Assembly (NCBI RefSeq): GCF_900141855.1
Contig: NZ_FQYU01000004.1
Span: 1 to 64,000 of the forward strand
From: Pseudozobellia thermophila
GTDB lineage: Bacteria > Bacteroidota > Bacteroidia > Flavobacteriales > Flavobacteriaceae
DNA: 64,000 bases
Reading direction: 5' to 3'
The notes under the pieces are model-generated. The model made no database searches, was not told where the DNA came from, and saw only the letters and a list, made by a program, of their open reading frames with translations. A program made the translations under genes and the position numbers. Shown one piece after another: positions 41,988-50,254 of this stretch (position 1 is its first letter; each line of letters opens with the position of its first letter).

Positions 41988-42848
41988 ATGAAGAAGAAAC
42001 ATATTATACTGCCTACCGATTTTTCATCGAACGCCAGAAACGCCATCGATTACGCCATTTCCCTTTTTGAAAAGAAGGAATGCACCTTCTATATACTGCA
42101 TGCCTTTGAAGCAGGGGCCTCGACCCTCAGCAACGCCAGGGTCAGGGCCAAGAATACCCGTCTCTACCGGGCCATAAAGGAAGGGTCGGAACGGGACATT
42201 GCCTATTTGGTGAAGGAACTGAAATCAAGCAACCAAAACCCGCTGCACGAATTTGAAGGCCTGAGCATATCCGATTCCTTGCTGAACGCCTTAGGCAAAT
42301 CCATTATCGATTACGATGCCGATTATGTCTTTATGGGCACCAAAGGCTCTTCGGCGATCAAAGAGGTATTTATGGGCAGCAGTACGGTGAGCGTATTGAA
42401 AAACCTCGATTTTTGCCGCTTGGTGGCCGTACCCGGAAACTACGGTTTTACCGTTCCGAAACAGATAGCCTTTGCCACCAATTTCGAACACGTCTATTCG
42501 GAAGTGGAGCTTGTGCCCTTGATCGAAATGGCAAAACTATGGGATTCGGAAATCGTTGTCGTCCACATCGATACGGGCGAGGAACTTACCCCCGAACAGG
42601 AAACGTGCAAAAACCTATTGAGCGAGCGCCTGCGCGGTGTTTCCCATAAGTACGTGGAGGTTGCCGAAGAATCCAAGATTTCGGATGCCATAAGGTCCTA
42701 TGCCCAAGAAAACAAGGAAGTGGGAATGATAGCCATGGTCAATTACTGGCATAGCTTTTTCGAAAAACTGACAAAGGAGAATGTCATCAACCGGGTTGCC
42801 TTCCATACGGAAGTCCCCTTCTTGATATTCCCGCTGATCGACGCCTAG
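41988..42848 (+). CDS. Universal stress protein, degenerate C-domain
   Basis: 286 residues, slightly longer N terminus (KKKHIILPTDFSSNARNA). Loop GTKGSSAIKEVFMGSS (from Gly117). The second domain ends WHSFFEKLTKENVINRVAFH and VPFLIFPLIDA. Last gene of the trio. The 177 bp that follow contain the next operator but no other feature I can support. Confidence 0.92.
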   Translation: MKKKHIILPTDFSSNARNAIDYAISLFEKKECTFYILHAFEAGASTLSNARVRAKNTRLYRAIKEGSERDIAYLVKELKSSNQNPLHEFEGLSISDSLLNALGKSIIDYDADYVFMGTKGSSAIKEVFMGSSTVSVLKNLDFCRLVAVPGNYGFTVPKQIAFATNFEHVYSEVELVPLIEMAKLWDSEIVVVHIDTGEELTPEQETCKNLLSERLRGVSHKYVEVAEESKISDAIRSYAQENKEVGMIAMVNYWHSFFEKLTKENVINRVAFHTEVPFLIFPLIDA

Positions 42849-42958
42849 AAAGAAGGGAAGGACCTTCGCTTGCGATGCCTTTTGTCAGGGGAAGTGGCCG
42901 ATTTTGCCCTCTTCCCCCGATTGCACGGCCAGATACGAAGCGTGGCGGTCACATCATA

Positions 42959-42970
42959 TGACATAAATCA
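42959..42970 (+). promoter_or_regulatory. Crp/Fnr-type dyad operator of the ROK kinase
   Basis: TGAC-ATAA-ATCA. TTCCTTTG (42994-43001) begins 29.5 bp from the centre; its second base is T instead of A. Confidence 0.74.
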
Positions 42971-43025
42971 GTTAAAACCAATTTTTGCTTTTCTTCCTTT
43001 GCAAAGAACCTAAAAAACCCATAGG

Positions 43026-43997
43026 ATGGAAAAAGAAGTCGTTTTGGGCATTGATATCGGTGGAAGTTATACCAAGGTCGGCCTGGTTACCCAAAAGGGG
43101 GATATCATCGATAAGACGGCCTTTAAGACCGATGCCCAAAAACCGTTTTCGGATTTTATAAAAAGGCTGAAGGCCGAGGTAGACACCTTGGTAACTGCGT
43201 TAGAGCCGGGTGTGTCGATCCTCTTTATCGGCGTCGGCGCCCCGAACGCCAACCCCTATACGGGAGAAATCGAGAATCCGCCCAACCTGAATTGGGGAGC
43301 GGCCACTCCCTTGGCCAAAACCATCAACCAAAGCTTCAAGCTCCCGGTTACCATAGCCAACGACGCCAATGCCGCCGCCTTGGGCGAAATGTTCTTCGGG
43401 GCCGGTAAAGGAATGAAAAACTTTGTGGCCCTGACCTTGGGCACCGGTCTGGGGAGCGGTATTATCGTCGACGGGAAACTACTGATAGGTGCACATGGGG
43501 CCGCCGGGGAACTTGGCCACGTCAACGTGGATCCCCACGGACGAAGCTGCAATTGCGGCCTAAGGGGTTGCCTGGAAACCTATGCCTCGGTAACGGGAAT
43601 CAAACGGACCGTTTTCGAGTTGATGGCCGATATGACAGAGCCTTCGCCCCTACGCAACTACAGTTTTGAGACCATGACAGGAACCGCCATCTCTGAGGCC
43701 GCACTGAACGGCGACCCCATTGCCTTGGCCGCCTTTGATAAAACCGGTGAAATCTTGGGAAGTAAAATGGCCGATACCGCCGCCCACCTCGATCCCGAGG
43801 CCTTTATTCTTTCCGGCGGATTGAGCAAGGCCGGTGACATTCTCTTAAACCCGATCAAAACCCGGATGGAACATCACCTCTTCGGTGCCTATAAGGGCAA
43901 GGTAAAGGTACTTTTATCGACCGCCACGGGCGACAACGCCGTTCTAGGACCGGCAGCCCTGGCCTGGACCGAACTCGAAAATACCCGGGTGGCATGA
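43026..43997 (+). CDS. ROK-family sugar kinase (glucokinase-like)
   Basis: 323 residues. Phosphate loop GIDIGGSYTKVG, NDANAAALGE with the catalytic Asp, ROK motif GHVNVDPHGRSCNCGLRGCLETYAS with the zinc site CxCGxxGC, and the HLDPE segment before the last domain. It is an enzyme, not a ROK repressor, because no N-terminal HTH is present. It probably phosphorylates glucose. Own promoter with operator. With PfkB and the lactate-type dehydrogenase it would feed a fermentative route (inference). Confidence 0.92.
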   Translation: MEKEVVLGIDIGGSYTKVGLVTQKGDIIDKTAFKTDAQKPFSDFIKRLKAEVDTLVTALEPGVSILFIGVGAPNANPYTGEIENPPNLNWGAATPLAKTINQSFKLPVTIANDANAAALGEMFFGAGKGMKNFVALTLGTGLGSGIIVDGKLLIGAHGAAGELGHVNVDPHGRSCNCGLRGCLETYASVTGIKRTVFELMADMTEPSPLRNYSFETMTGTAISEAALNGDPIALAAFDKTGEILGSKMADTAAHLDPEAFILSGGLSKAGDILLNPIKTRMEHHLFGAYKGKVKVLLSTATGDNAVLGPAALAWTELENTRVA

Positions 43998-44006
43998 TAT
44001 TTATCA
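43995..44006 (+). promoter_or_regulatory. Crp/Fnr-type dyad operator of usp (44057)
   Basis: TGAT-ATTT-ATCA, overlapping the TGA stop codon of the ROK gene. TACTTTTA (44030-44037) begins 29.5 bp from the centre. Confidence 0.78.
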
Positions 44007-44056
44007 TTTCACGGTTGTGCGGTCCACGCTACTTTTAGTTTCAAATCGCATCAAAA

Positions 44057-44896
44057 ATGAAAAATATACTCATACCTACCGATTTCTCCAACAACGCCTG
44101 GAATGCCATCACCTATGGTATGGAGCTGTTCAAAAAAAAGCCATGCACTTTTTATATCATCAACGTGCACACCATTGCCGCCTATCCCGGCGGGGAAGCG
44201 GCCATGTACATGCCGCCCGAAGTCATCGAGGAAAGCATTCTGCACGAAAACAAGGAAAAGCTGGACAAGGTACTCCACGAGATAGAGCGTTTGCCCACCA
44301 ATACCAAACACACCTTCCATACCGAGGCCCTCTATGGCTTCTTTACCGACCTTGTCAAGGAACAGGTCAAGAAAAAAAATATCGATTTGATCATTATGGG
44401 CACCAAGGGGGCATCGGGCCTGAGGGCGGTTTCCTTGGGAAGCAATACGGGCAACGTAATTACCAAGGTACCCTGTGCCGTTCTGGCCGTTCCCGAGGAC
44501 GCCGAATATAAAAACCCCAAGGAAATCGGTTTCCCAACGGATTTTCAGCTCAACTACAATACCCAGGTCATGAAGCAAATAAGGGATTTTGCCGTCTTTC
44601 ACAAGTCGGCCTTGCGATTCCTATACGTTTCCTCAAAAAAAGACGGGCTCACCACATCCCAGAGCAAGAACCGCGAATTTTTAAAGACCTATTTTGCCGA
44701 AATCGAACATTCTTTCCATACCCTCACCGGGAAGAAACTCGACGAAGCGGTACAGCACTTCGTTGAAAGCCGGGAACTGGATATGATCGTCATGGTCGCC
44801 AAGAACCTGAATTTTCTGGAGCGCATACTCTTTCGTCCCACGGTCGAGAAGATCAGCTACCACACCAAGGTACCCTTTTTGGTTTTGCACGAGTAA
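44057..44896 (+). CDS. Universal stress protein, degenerate C-domain
   Basis: 279 residues. ILIPTDFSNNAWNA, loop GTKGASGLRAVSLGSN (from Gly115), second domain with MVAKNLNFLERILFRPTVEK and PFLVLHE. It shares several unusual stretches with the 39155 product (AKNLNFL; VITKV after the loop; VLHE end), so the two form a subgroup. Monocistronic; it ends before an inverted repeat (44954-44986) near the convergent thioredoxin gene. Confidence 0.92.
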   Translation: MKNILIPTDFSNNAWNAITYGMELFKKKPCTFYIINVHTIAAYPGGEAAMYMPPEVIEESILHENKEKLDKVLHEIERLPTNTKHTFHTEALYGFFTDLVKEQVKKKNIDLIIMGTKGASGLRAVSLGSNTGNVITKVPCAVLAVPEDAEYKNPKEIGFPTDFQLNYNTQVMKQIRDFAVFHKSALRFLYVSSKKDGLTTSQSKNREFLKTYFAEIEHSFHTLTGKKLDEAVQHFVESRELDMIVMVAKNLNFLERILFRPTVEKISYHTKVPFLVLHE

Positions 44897-44953
44897 GGGC
44901 GTCCTGTCCGTTCGCCTTTTATTCCGAAGTCCATGGCCCCAAACTCCAATTGT

Positions 44954-44986
44954 CCCTGCCACACTCCCTTGGCGAGAGGGGCAGGG
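44954..44986. terminator. CCCTGCC/GGCAGGG hairpin between usp and trx
   Basis: CCCTGCC (44954-44960) pairs with GGCAGGG (44980-44986) between two convergent genes. No T run follows; a bidirectional, weak terminator is possible. Confidence 0.35.
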
Positions 44987-45011
44987 TAATGAGGGGAAGC
45001 TAAAACTTCGC

Positions 45012-45311
45012 TTAAACATGCGACCTTACAATTTGAACGATGTCGTTCTTCTGCAAAACGCCCGACTGTCGCCAAAGCATTTTGCCATTTTTGAACAACA
45101 GCATGGTGGGCACTCCCCTAACCTGGTACGTCGCGGCCAAGCGTTGGTTTTTATCAACGTCGATCTTAATTATCTTGATCTCCTCGCCCATTTCGTCCTT
45201 GACCTGTTTCAGGATCGGCGCCAACATTTTACACGGACCGCACCAATCGGCGTAAAAGTCCACAAGAACGGGGGTTTCCGAATCGATGATTTTGCTGAAA
45301 CTACTTTTCAT
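45012..45311 (-). CDS. trxA: Thioredoxin
   Basis: 99 residues, cytoplasmic thioredoxin with the active site WCGPCK in DFYADWCGPCKM, the cis-proline motif VRGVPTMLLF and the usual length. The start at 45311 gives the standard N terminus; a longer reading would run through the operator region. It shares the dyad at 45364 with the divergent usp pair; -7 element TACTTTTA (45340-45333). Thioredoxin reductase is not encoded here. Being in the regulon suggests a redox-protective role on entry into or exit from the low-energy state. Confidence 0.95.
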   Translation of the reverse strand: MKSSFSKIIDSETPVLVDFYADWCGPCKMLAPILKQVKDEMGEEIKIIKIDVDKNQRLAATYQVRGVPTMLLFKNGKMLWRQSGVLQKNDIVQIVRSHV

Positions 45312-45363
45312 AAGAGCTACTCGTTTAAATTTTAAAAGTAGCAAAATTACGACCTGTACGAAC

Positions 45364-45375
45364 TGACCAATATCA
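45364..45375. promoter_or_regulatory. Bidirectional dyad operator, trxA and usp pair
   Basis: TGAC-CAAT-ATCA. Rightward TAGATTTA (45399-45406) and leftward TACTTTTA (45340-45333), both beginning 29.5 bp from the centre. Confidence 0.82.
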
Positions 45376-45428
45376 TGGTTTTTAGATTTCTTCCCCCCTA
45401 GATTTACGGCGTAATCAAAAATCACAAA

Positions 45429-46268
45429 ATGATGACGCGCATTCTACTACCCACCGATTTTTCGGACAACTCCGTTGAAGCCATCGAATACGCCATGAAG
45501 ACTTTTAAGGAGGTAGACTGTACTTTTTTTCTTCTACACACCTACACCCCTCCCGTTTATCATACCGAGTACCTAATCGGCAGTCCGGGACAAATAGGCT
45601 TGGGCGATATCATGCAAGATAGCAGTACGACCCAGTTGGAAAAATTGAAGAAGCGACTGGAAGACCAGTACGACAACCCAAGGCATTCCCTGGTAATCCA
45701 TACGGCCTTCAATACCCTTATCAGCGAAATTTCGGACACGGTCGAACGCGAGGGTATCGATTTGATCGTTATGGGCACCAAGGGCGCCACCGGGGCCAAG
45801 GAGATACTGTTCGGCACCAATACCGTACATACCATTAAAAAGGCGAAATGCCCTGTAATAGCCGTACCTCCGAAATTTGAATACGAGGCCCCCAAGGAAA
45901 TTTTATTTCCTACCGATTATGAAATCGAATACAAAAAAGAACTCTTGCAAATGTTCTTGGCCATTGCCGAACAACACCGTTCGAGAATAAACGTGATGCA
46001 CGTGCACACGGGCTACGACCTGAGCGCCGATCAGGAAAAACACAAGGCGGAACTTGAAAAGCTACTGGGAGACCAGGCCCTTTTTCACGAAATGCCCGAT
46101 AATGCCATCGTAAGGGCGGTAAACGAATTTCAGGTGAAATCGAAAATAAACCTTTTGGTCATGGTACAGAACAAACACACTTTTTTCGAACGCCTCTTCA
46201 TTGAACCGGTCATCAAAAAAATAGGTTTTCACGTAACCGTACCCTTTATGGTATTGCCCCAAGTCTAA
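45429..46268 (+). CDS. Universal stress protein, degenerate C-domain
   Basis: 279 residues. ILLPTDFSDNSVEA, loop GTKGATGAKEILFGTN (from Gly116; GT in place of GS). The second domain has MVQNKHTFFERLFIEPVIKK and ends PFMVLPQV. First gene of a two-gene unit; the next usp starts 10 bp later. Its KHTFFERL motif matches KHKLFERL of the downstream gene, so the pair probably arose by duplication. Confidence 0.92.
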   Translation: MMTRILLPTDFSDNSVEAIEYAMKTFKEVDCTFFLLHTYTPPVYHTEYLIGSPGQIGLGDIMQDSSTTQLEKLKKRLEDQYDNPRHSLVIHTAFNTLISEISDTVEREGIDLIVMGTKGATGAKEILFGTNTVHTIKKAKCPVIAVPPKFEYEAPKEILFPTDYEIEYKKELLQMFLAIAEQHRSRINVMHVHTGYDLSADQEKHKAELEKLLGDQALFHEMPDNAIVRAVNEFQVKSKINLLVMVQNKHTFFERLFIEPVIKKIGFHVTVPFMVLPQV

Positions 46269-46278
46269 AACTATCGCC

Positions 46279-47127
46279 ATGAAAAACATTCTTGTCGCCA
46301 CCGATTTTTCAAATAACGCCTACTGCGCCCTATTCTATGCCGCAAAACTACTGGGGTCGCAAAAATGCACCTTCTACCTTCTCAATGTGTTCGACGAGCT
46401 CACCCCCTTGAGCGACAAAAAGATCCAACTTTTCGCCGGCAAGCAACGGCTGGAGAAACTACAGGCGGAATCGGAGGAAAAGCTGACAAGCACCAGGCAC
46501 AGGATAGTGCTCGACACCGGTAATACCCTGCACGACTTCAAGATCCTATCAAAAAAAGGACTCTTGGCGAAGAATATTATCCAGACCGTAGCTGAAAAAC
46601 AGATCGATCTGGTCGTTATGGGCAACAAGGGCCTGACCGAGGCCGCGGATGTCTTTTTCGGAAGCAATACCATACGCGTCATCGACCAGATCAAAAGTTG
46701 TCCCGTACTTACCATTCCCGGGGAAATGGACTTTAAACCTCCCAAACAGATCGCATTTATTACCGATTTCAAAAAGGGCTGCACCAAAAAATCGCTGGCC
46801 CCGCTATTGTATTTCGTCTCCCTTGCCCAAGCGGGGGTGCGCGTCATGCACATTACCGAGGAAGACCTCCTCAGTACCGAACAGGAATCGCACAGAAAGC
46901 TATTGGAGCTTTCCCTGAAAGAGGTAGACCATAGTTTTCATTGGATGCAGGCCTTCGACGACAAGGCCAAGGTAATCCAGGCCTTCCTGAAAAAGGAAAA
47001 GATAGACCTCTATGCCATGGCCAACCACAAGCACAAACTCTTTGAAAGGTTGCTGCGCGAACCCGTAATCAAAGATATCAGTATGTACGCCGACATCCCC
47101 TTTCTTGTACTGCCCACCAACGACTGA
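46279..47127 (+). CDS. Universal stress protein, degenerate C-domain
   Basis: 282 residues. The N terminus is ILVATDFSNNAYCA, with Ala in place of the Pro of the usual PTDF. Loop GNKGLTEAADVFFGSN (from Gly115), with Asn in place of the first Thr/Ser. The second domain has NHKHKLFERLLREPVIKD. Second gene of the pair. Its TGA stop codon lies inside the next operator dyad. Confidence 0.91.
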   Translation: MKNILVATDFSNNAYCALFYAAKLLGSQKCTFYLLNVFDELTPLSDKKIQLFAGKQRLEKLQAESEEKLTSTRHRIVLDTGNTLHDFKILSKKGLLAKNIIQTVAEKQIDLVVMGNKGLTEAADVFFGSNTIRVIDQIKSCPVLTIPGEMDFKPPKQIAFITDFKKGCTKKSLAPLLYFVSLAQAGVRVMHITEEDLLSTEQESHRKLLELSLKEVDHSFHWMQAFDDKAKVIQAFLKKEKIDLYAMANHKHKLFERLLREPVIKDISMYADIPFLVLPTND

Positions 47128-47136
47128 CAATTGTCA
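47125..47136 (+). promoter_or_regulatory. Crp/Fnr-type dyad operator of usp (47191) operon
   Basis: TGAC-AATT-GTCA, perfectly symmetric, with its first three bases forming the stop codon of the preceding usp. TATCTTTA (47160-47167) begins 29.5 bp from the centre. Confidence 0.82.
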
Positions 47137-47190
47137 TAGGTAAACCGGTGGCCGGCAAATATCTTTACGGAAGAACCTAAACAGAACGCA

Positions 47191-48030
47191 ATGGACAAAA
47201 GAATATTAGTACCCACCGATTTTTCCAAAAATGCCCTAAATGCGGTTCGCTATGCACTCGACCTGTATGCGAGACTCAACTGTGAATTTTACTTTTTGAA
47301 CGTTTTTCGGGCGAACAGCTATACCACCGACAGCCTCCTCATTCCCGAACCGGGAAGTGCCGCCTACGAAAAGGCCAAGAACAAGTCGGAAGAAGGATTT
47401 ATCAAACTAATGGGCATGCTGGAGGTGCATCTCGACAATCCGAAGCACAGCTATCATACGATTTCCACTTTTAACGACCTATCCGAGGCCATGAGGCAAA
47501 CGATCGCCCAAAAAGACATCGACCTCGTGGTCATGGGTACCAGGGGCGCAACCGCAGACCGCGAAATCATCTTTGGGGGCAATACGGTCAACGCCATGGA
47601 AAAAATCAGGGAATGCCCCGTAATGGCCATCCCTCCCGATTTCAGCTTTTCACCACCCAAGGAAATTGTCTTTCCGACCAACTACAAAACCACCTTCAAA
47701 CGCAAGGAACTGAGCTACCTGGTTGAAATCGCCCGATTGCACGAAGCGACCATACGGGTCCTTTATGTCACGAAGAAACCCGATCTGAACGAGGCACAGC
47801 AAGCCAACAAAAAGTTGTTGGCCGATATTTTTGAAACCGTGGAGCACAGCTTCCATACCCTATCCGATAAAAAAGTATCCGATGGCCTGACCGCCTTTGT
47901 AGAAAGCCGGAACAGCGATATGATCGCCTTTATCAACCACAAGCACTTTTTCTTCGGAAGCGTCTTTTCGAGGCCCTTGGTCAAGGAAATAGGATATGAA
48001 GCCATCGTGCCCATATTGGCACTTCACTAA
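47191..48030 (+). CDS. Universal stress protein, degenerate C-domain
   Basis: 279 residues. ILVPTDFSKNALNA; loop GTRGATADREIIFGGN (from Gly116), in which the usual Ser after the last Gly is Gly, which may weaken phosphate binding. The second domain has INHKHFFFGSVFSRPLVKE. It heads a likely operon with the eRF1-like gene (12 bp gap) and perhaps the channel and nuclease genes further on. Confidence 0.91.
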   Translation: MDKRILVPTDFSKNALNAVRYALDLYARLNCEFYFLNVFRANSYTTDSLLIPEPGSAAYEKAKNKSEEGFIKLMGMLEVHLDNPKHSYHTISTFNDLSEAMRQTIAQKDIDLVVMGTRGATADREIIFGGNTVNAMEKIRECPVMAIPPDFSFSPPKEIVFPTNYKTTFKRKELSYLVEIARLHEATIRVLYVTKKPDLNEAQQANKKLLADIFETVEHSFHTLSDKKVSDGLTAFVESRNSDMIAFINHKHFFFGSVFSRPLVKEIGYEAIVPILALH

Positions 48031-48042
48031 AACGGAACAATC

Positions 48043-48456
48043 ATGAAACGTATCGGCATTTGGATGGACAAGGAAAAAGCCCACATTGTAAGCATTGAGG
48101 GAGAACAAGAGCGGTTCGAAACCATACCTTCCGAGCTCGATTTTTTCAAACCCTCGGGAGGGTCGGGAACCAAATCGGCCAAATGGGGCCCCCAAGATGT
48201 GGTACAGGACAGCAAGTACCTCGAAAAGGAAAAACACCAATTGAAGCGGTACTTCAACAAACTGGCCGAGGCGCTTGGCGACGCAGAGGCGATCGCCCTT
48301 TTCGGGCCTGCTGACACCAGCGAAAAATTCAGCAAGGAATTAAAAACCAACCACAAAAACCTGGCGGCCAAACTAAAAACGGTGGCCAAGGCCGACAGTA
48401 TGACCGATAACCAGATCAGGGCCTTGGTCAGGGAATATTTCGAAGACAAGCGTTAA
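48043..48456 (+). CDS. eRF1/Pelota domain-3-like small protein
   Basis: 137 residues. The N terminus IGIWMDKEKAHIVSIEG and the segment EALGDAEAIALFGPADTSEKFSKEL followed by KNLAAKLKTVAKADSMT resemble the bacterial eRF1-like (BaeRF/host-attachment) domain, here alone without the catalytic release-factor domains. Ribosome association is therefore only a suggestion. It lies 12 bp after a usp. The DosR regulon contains a Usp-linked eRF1-like protein (Rv2629), a notable parallel. A different family remains possible. Confidence 0.6.
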   Translation: MKRIGIWMDKEKAHIVSIEGEQERFETIPSELDFFKPSGGSGTKSAKWGPQDVVQDSKYLEKEKHQLKRYFNKLAEALGDAEAIALFGPADTSEKFSKELKTNHKNLAAKLKTVAKADSMTDNQIRALVREYFEDKR

Positions 48457-48512
48457 TCGCCCCGACGACGGTAAAAACCGCCTTGTACCCTTGCCCCCTT
48501 AAACATACATCT

Positions 48513-49421
48513 ATGGACGAGCTCTTACGTTTTTACAACAATCCCGTCGTTGCAAGGGTCGCCCAGCTCGTAATTTGGGTATTGATCATCGTCTTGGCCA
48601 TAGGTTTTCTGCGGAAGCTGCTGAAGCGAAGGATAAAGGATGCCACCATACGCTACAAGGCACAAAAAGGGGTCGAAGTCGTAGGCTACATAATGATCGG
48701 ACTCTTGGTCTTGATTTCCTTTACCGTAAAGAACATCGAAGACTACACCATCATCATCGGACTTTTTACCGCGGGGATCACCTTTACCCTGCAAGAACTG
48801 ATCCTAAGTATAGCAGGCTCTTTCTACATATTCATGGTCCGTGTCTACAAACCCGGGGACCGTATTGAAATCAACGGCATCAAGGGAGATGTAATCGATA
48901 TCGACAGTATCTATACCACCCTCATGGAAGTGGGCGAATGGGTGGGCAGCGACAATTATTCGGGCCGGATCGTAAAGATCAGCAACGCCTTTGTCTTCAA
49001 AGGCCCCATAAAGAACTATTCCATGGATTTTCCCTTTGTTTGGGACGAACTGAATATTTTGGTCACCTACACTTCCGATATCCGGCTGGCGCAGCAGGTC
49101 GTTTTGGATACCGCTTCGCAACTCCTCTCGGAATACACCGAAAACTCCATGGCCAAATGGAAGGAAATGGTAGACCGCTATTATATCGAAAATGCAACCT
49201 TGGAACCCACCTTGGCCCTAGACCTGACCGACAATTGGGTAAGCTTGAACCTTAGGTACATTACCGATTACAAGTCCAGAAGAAATACAAAACATCGCTT
49301 GTTTAGCCAAATCGAACAGGCCATCTCGGCAACAAAGGGCAAGGTGGCCTTCGCATCGGCTACCGTCCAATTGCTCAAAATTCCAGAAGTGGATATTAAC
49401 CTGAAAAACCAAAAAGCCTAG
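48513..49421 (+). CDS. MscS-type mechanosensitive channel
   Basis: 302 residues. Three hydrophobic segments at about 12-35, 50-72 and 76-105; the last is the pore helix region (GLFTAGITFTLQELILSIAG), followed by the MscS beta domain starting YKPGDRIEINGIKGDV and a cytoplasmic alpha/beta domain. Opens on membrane tension to release solutes. The preceding gap is 56 bp with no operator, so it is probably read through from the usp promoter at 47160. The ATG at 48513 is preferred to an upstream TTG. Confidence 0.9.
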   Translation: MDELLRFYNNPVVARVAQLVIWVLIIVLAIGFLRKLLKRRIKDATIRYKAQKGVEVVGYIMIGLLVLISFTVKNIEDYTIIIGLFTAGITFTLQELILSIAGSFYIFMVRVYKPGDRIEINGIKGDVIDIDSIYTTLMEVGEWVGSDNYSGRIVKISNAFVFKGPIKNYSMDFPFVWDELNILVTYTSDIRLAQQVVLDTASQLLSEYTENSMAKWKEMVDRYYIENATLEPTLALDLTDNWVSLNLRYITDYKSRRNTKHRLFSQIEQAISATKGKVAFASATVQLLKIPEVDINLKNQKA

Positions 49422-49426
49422 AAGAA

Positions 49427-50254
49427 ATGGAAATAATAAAATCTTCCGGGGAAAAGGCCGAGTTTTCACTGCAAAAACTACGCAACTCCCTAAAGCACAG
49501 CGGGGCCGACCACGATTCGGTCGAAGAAATCGTAAAGAAGGTAGGCGATGAACTTTACGAAGGGATCTCTACCAAGGAAATTTACAACAGGGCCTATGCC
49601 CTATTGAAAAGGAAGAAATCGGTCTTTGCCTCGAAGTACAAATTAAAGAGGGCCATCTATGAGCTAGGGCCAACGGGCTTTCCCTTTGAGCGCTTTATAG
49701 GGGCCCTTTTGGAATACTCCGGCTTTTCTACCCGGGTCGACGTTGTCTTGAACGGTCGCTGCGTAACCCATGAAATTGATGTGGTCGCCGAAAAAAATGG
49801 AAAGACCACCATTATCGAATGTAAGTTTCACGGTGAGGAAGGCCGCAACTGCAATGTAAAGGTGCCCCTGTATATCCACTCCCGCTATAACGATGTCAAG
49901 GCCCACTGGGTCACCAGAAAGGGGGAAGGCAACACCTTGGACCAAGGCTGGGTGGTAACCAACACCCGTTTTACCGAACACGCCATCAAATATGGCAAAT
50001 GTGCCGAACTCTACCTGTTAAGTTGGGACCATCCCAAAAACGACGGCCTTAAAGACCGTATAGATCGGCTGGGCCTCTATCCGATTACCGTGTCACCCCT
50101 TTTGACCCATCGTGAAAAGCAATTTTTGTTGAGTCGGGAGGTGGTGCTTTGCCGCCAGCTCTTAAAGGACAAGTTTTTCTTGGACCATCTGGGGGTTTCC
50201 AAATCGCGAAAGGAGAGGATCCTAAATGAAATCGAACAGCTTTGTGGGCAGTGA
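49427..50254 (+). CDS. ATP-cone domain fused to Mrr-like nuclease
   Basis: 275 residues. N-terminal ATP-cone (about 1-90: IIKSSGEKAEFSLQKLRNSL to KLKRAIYELGP), which in ribonucleotide reductase senses ATP/dATP, followed by a PD-(D/E)xK nuclease of the Mrr type with EID (about 115) and IECKFH. No methyltransferase or other restriction partner is nearby. A nucleotide-gated DNase is implied by the architecture, not proven. It starts 5 bp after the channel gene. The stop codon lies in the first unit of the heptamer repeat. Confidence 0.85.
   Translation: MEIIKSSGEKAEFSLQKLRNSLKHSGADHDSVEEIVKKVGDELYEGISTKEIYNRAYALLKRKKSVFASKYKLKRAIYELGPTGFPFERFIGALLEYSGFSTRVDVVLNGRCVTHEIDVVAEKNGKTTIIECKFHGEEGRNCNVKVPLYIHSRYNDVKAHWVTRKGEGNTLDQGWVVTNTRFTEHAIKYGKCAELYLLSWDHPKNDGLKDRIDRLGLYPITVSPLLTHREKQFLLSREVVLCRQLLKDKFFLDHLGVSKSRKERILNEIEQLCGQ

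Noticed and set aside
49427-50254. Restriction-modification or phage-defence locus
   Set aside because: Only an ATP-cone nuclease is present, with no methyltransferase, specificity subunit or other defence gene.
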